Position numbers and translations under genes: made by a program. The notes below the pieces were generated by a model. That model saw nothing but the letters and a program-made list of their open reading frames with translations. It was not told the origin of the DNA and did not search any database. A stretch of 64,000 nucleotides of DNA. It comes from Gammaproteobacteria bacterium (GTDB lineage Bacteria > Pseudomonadota > Gammaproteobacteria > Pseudomonadales > Azotimanducaceae). Shown piece by piece: positions 63,101-64,000 of this stretch. Location of the stretch: positions 227,635 to 291,634 of the forward strand of contig DUBB01000007.1 of NCBI GenBank assembly GCA_012960535.1, in the 5' to 3' direction. The first letter of the stretch is position 1; the number at the start of each line of letters is the position of its first letter.

Positions 63101-64000
63101 CTGGTTGCATTCGAGGTGACCGGCTGCACCGATACCGTGTGCGTATCCAGGTCGATATCCTCAAAGGCAAACGAACCTTTATCGGTTAGGTAAGCGGTAA
63201 GCTCATTGGCATTATTGTCTTCTATTTCGCTGACCGCACCGTTGGCGTCAGTAGCATCCAGCAGCGTCGGTGCATCATTTACGCCGGTAAGGTTAAAGGA
63301 CAATTCTGCTGAATCGCTTAGCGAAGTCAGTGCGTCATCTGAGACAGTATAGGTAAACACATCAACTGCGGTTACCCCCTGCGCCAGTGCATCCGCTGCA
63401 GCCAGATTCGCCTGGTAATCATAGGAACCATCTGCATACAGGGTTAAGGTGCCATAACTGCCTGCCAGGGCTGTACCCGGCACAGCCGAAACACCAGCAT
63501 CACCCATACCCCCGCTCCTGATGGCAGATACCACCAGCATATCCGACGTATCCGGGTCTTCGTCATTAGCCAGGACACCGGCCGTGGAATCAACGGAAAC
63601 CGCAGCATTCTCTGCCAGCGTATCTGAATCCAAATACGCCATCGGAGCATCGTTACTGCCCTCAACCTGAAACGTAAAAGTACCCTGGCCGGTTGCTTCA
63701 TTCTGGTCCTCAACGGTGATACTGAAACTATCTGTTGTGGTCTCACCTTCGCCAAGATAGATAAATATATTACCGGGATCATAGAGAATACTACCCTCGG
63801 ACAACAAACCACCCTGGGCAGAATGACCATCGAGTAAGACCACGGTCAATACACTGGCGCTGTCTGCATCAGAAAATATCGCCGTTAATGGTATTTCAAC
63901 CTGCCCACTTGCCGCATCCACAGTGAAACTACTCGAATCAGATTCAATCACTGGTGGGTCATTGACGCCGGTCACCGTGATGGTCACCGTTGCCGTACTG
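57136..64000 (-). CDS. Giant RTX/VCBS secreted adhesin, C-terminal part (N-terminus outside window)
   Basis: At least 2283 residues are in the window and the frame is still open at 64000, so the N-terminus lies further right. Residue numbers here count from the first Met in the window. Residues about 1-480 are VCBS/cadherin-like repeats (VTGVNDPPV, GSNDAPMAYLDSDTLAENA, TGVNDAPTLLD). About 490-1870 form a long stretch of irregular turns such as LVNQGLITVGG and NEGKFYFEPGN, resembling a beta-solenoid of an autotransporter or hemagglutinin passenger. About 1890-2130 carry RTX-type calcium loops (GGDDVISHIGSGDTVYG, GRQGDDDLDAGLG, GGDGNDLI). The acidic end is typical of type I secretion substrates. 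No secretion genes lie in the window. It probably mediates attachment. Confidence 0.9.
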   Translation of the reverse strand, partial: STATVTITVTGVNDPPVIESDSSSFTVDAASGQVEIPLTAIFSDADSASVLTVVLLDGHSAQGGLLSEGSILYDPGNIFIYLGEGETTTDSFSITVEDQNEATGQGTFTFQVEGSNDAPMAYLDSDTLAENAAVSVDSTAGVLANDEDPDTSDMLVVSAIRSGGMGDAGVSAVPGTALAGSYGTLTLYADGSYDYQANLAAADALAQGVTAVDVFTYTVSDDALTSLSDSAELSFNLTGVNDAPTLLDATDANGAVSEIEDNNANELTAYLTDKGSFAFEDIDLDTHTVSVQPVTSNATSLGDFSVTVKEDTSVEGTGLVEWTFSVIDADIDYLEAEEALTQDYIVTVDDGQGGSFDQTVTVTLVGSYDAPNAPPYQNSDDIVYQQVVINESYSESFLFYDPDGDLLTLSYSVPSAIDGYLSATTGTSTTSEGYNEGTLVLAGTIGEGTVGDYLVTVWVDDAINAAQGDTYVLSIRDPGIIVEGGAHQFVTGEAELVVSDHGDDPGLGDVELIDAGPGDRVQFLHYISEVYLTSGLGSTVTLDFGGDGGYIDAVQSTGADRITLYGDIVDLTFIGLDFNDTLINETTIEATADNFTVDAAVENNGDIHVSSSSSGANYIVGYGSDYQQAHYIAGPAYTGGFIQSVSGLLEVSAQGGHDYGGYMLTLEMENAGLISVFGDADMFNTLVSVLEVQSISSGQLERGSFTQTASGTLSVSSGGIVSAGSFHNEGLVILESDYYNHASLLLDGSYHESGTLWSTTADSVYVSSVNVIHLHTFVLEASGEIIVDSRLFFSNPLQTLDLRLGQVTFDPSIGAIGLEGGTLILGENSDFRGYGYLGFPDIDNSNDDTGTILIDTSFSISNYLNLALDEAAVTISGYEGSTAELVVLDGELNLFDSDVINTDLVNQGLITVGGMGNEINGTFDNASGALVISVGYGRSHNSVIVDERWTTDSALAINSPFDNQGIIEIVATGHVITQPGSDVYPELNVVLTSNNTWINSGSIYVVDDLAVLEDDGDGNNPYVAPSHDFNVNIQTSIINKDLIQVEGGQVTITGNLTNAGTIRVIGSSGMSSELSSLSGSHLNITGNLILEPSSFVEVEVGTSYDDASTMTIKGIDASSLLPSANSADLGTLSLLFEPDHWFYPDNDPTTTNPSTYSMNLVENSQPGVNFSNVLTNLAAGYDVSWTESGGDIILEVSDGMEVVASSDAEFNAAQAGNDVRVIGAVWVQGTSQEINSFSIEVWDSNSSFSQGGLYLGNSDTTAETFELTVASQSAVAPDTYLTVGNYGGVDTSVLILDGLLTVNGYLNLAAGGQIRTSGSGSIVIADEGDVYIHGGTLDVDLTLLDGSYAFVGPYDGSQESELGGLGSITNLSTIVLDGLLGLGVDLDNQGFVGINGGASITLMAGSEMVFSNDGGLLATDGYDSVSLHLNDNVLDTRGGELALFINDSAGFHATLAGGAAGSDGIIMMDSGTRFASSGYVDSATDYPTLVLEGDLTLSLQGIVVFDTDDGRDLTLDGSTANSLNLINAGVEAAAFVNSGYMDFNNLTLASDVTIVNFNEINFSGVTRIEGDIYNILNSEIDDYADLDFDAYAKLGFDHDIIILGNIYTVEDSIIYVGHYTSDQVSLVFGNDFVNEGKFYFEPGNYNINSIEMGEGTEIRTFTNEGQFYAGENDMDQVMVLKGILINEGYLEVELGNSLTLNETSVAVTHENNGHIDLLDNSALTLGANNSLVNNQLGTFHGAADSRNTGSLLDLTAENASFVNYGLIHLGDFEDGDGNHEFRTSDVSGDVSFETGSQLNIDADLNSAAPLYNQLMITSTGSAGGVLRINGGFLNINQIQASASTSAVIITAVSILGSFDEVDGLVSMGDGQGGSPLLDMVQTGTSITLEPVAATEVLEGSESADSIDMSATTQAYVIAAGGDDVISHIGSGDTVYGEEGADTFELSAFDVRRIDGGAGIDSVALPDVSSAFDFRASAGWLGTTFDNIELLRMADTSDQTLHMDGADIGRIVDGDNELVGDAAALVVVGNIGDRVNLYGNFEAGEDRYAEIDGTPILFSEVSEDNVSLYFDQNTIVTVYETDEGTSIYGNAEGEVLTGTPFDETLSGRQGDDDLDAGLGMDVQLGGDGNDLIKYDGLDSLIDGGRGVDTAIITGNVDLSRVDNLENIEILDMSDNGTADTIELNLSDVLDIVGDNSLSGYEVESDNKVLVIKGDAEDTVLIGGLALDLISPDATDVDLFGDGELYYLYEDAGVSVYVHSDLVGSSAPPQAMVLDSYIHNSPVDAFGII

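Noticed and set aside
1-64000. Prophage, transposon or genomic island with att sites
   Set aside because: No integrase, transposase, phage structural gene, tRNA or flanking direct repeats were found. Broken genes seem to be deletions rather than insertions.

Overview
The window looks like chromosomal DNA of a heterotrophic, probably marine gammaproteobacterium. Base composition is close to balanced. The evidence is a RecBC pair of gammaproteobacterial type, a wealth of acyl-CoA and fatty-acid type enzymes, an RND efflux pump, and part of a giant secreted RTX/VCBS adhesin. No phage, plasmid, transposase, tRNA or rRNA gene was seen. No gene gives a secure species or genus.

Layout. Positions 100-5773 hold two hydrolases, a carboxymuconolactone-decarboxylase-like protein, an APH-type phosphotransferase and a large MFS transporter. 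Positions 5819-14506 hold a two-subunit 2-oxoacid:ferredoxin oxidoreductase (korAB), a ThDP-dependent enzyme of the acetolactate synthase/benzoylformate decarboxylase superfamily, a phytanoyl-CoA dioxygenase-like protein, a histidine phosphatase and an acyl-CoA carboxyltransferase. Positions 14846-17325 hold an MHS-type transporter overlapping an acyl-CoA dehydrogenase. Positions 17326-18266 are a 0.94-kb gene-free island with two unusual parts. The first is a 76% AT stretch followed by an exact IHF-consensus site and four to five co-oriented, helically phased DnaA boxes. The second is a GGA-rich, highly structured putative RNA of about 490 nt ending in a strong intrinsic terminator. Genes diverge from this island.

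Positions 18267-21543 read rightward: an LLM (F420-like) oxidoreductase and two metallo-beta-lactamase-fold hydrolases. Positions 21782-30939 mix an M28 peptidase, an acetyltransferase, a broken LLM gene, a ClpP-like protease, a PQQ-type sugar dehydrogenase, an exported PNPOx-like protein, a hydrolase and an MFS carrier. Positions 31413-35689 encode an RND adaptor and pump without an outer-membrane partner. Positions 35903-44863 hold an SDR, an FMN hydroxyacid oxidase, a TVP38-disulfide reductase fusion, glucose-6-phosphate isomerase, a sulfatase-family hydrolase and a Nudix hydrolase. Positions 44908-49760 are a leftward run of an alpha/beta hydrolase, enoyl-CoA hydratase, secreted M20 peptidase and cytochrome P450. 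Positions 50167-56890 are recC-recB with no recD following. From 57136 to the window end lies the C-terminal part of a giant adhesin read on the minus strand.

Taken together, the genes point to uptake and oxidation of organic and carboxylic acids through CoA esters: transporters, acyl-CoA dehydrogenase, enoyl-CoA hydratase, carboxyltransferase, a Nudix protein that may act on CoA, and 2-oxoacid oxidoreductase. There are also traces of gene decay (an LLM fragment and a probable FAD amine oxidase fragment) and three short tandem-repeat tracts between genes. Functions are read from motifs only; no database search was run.
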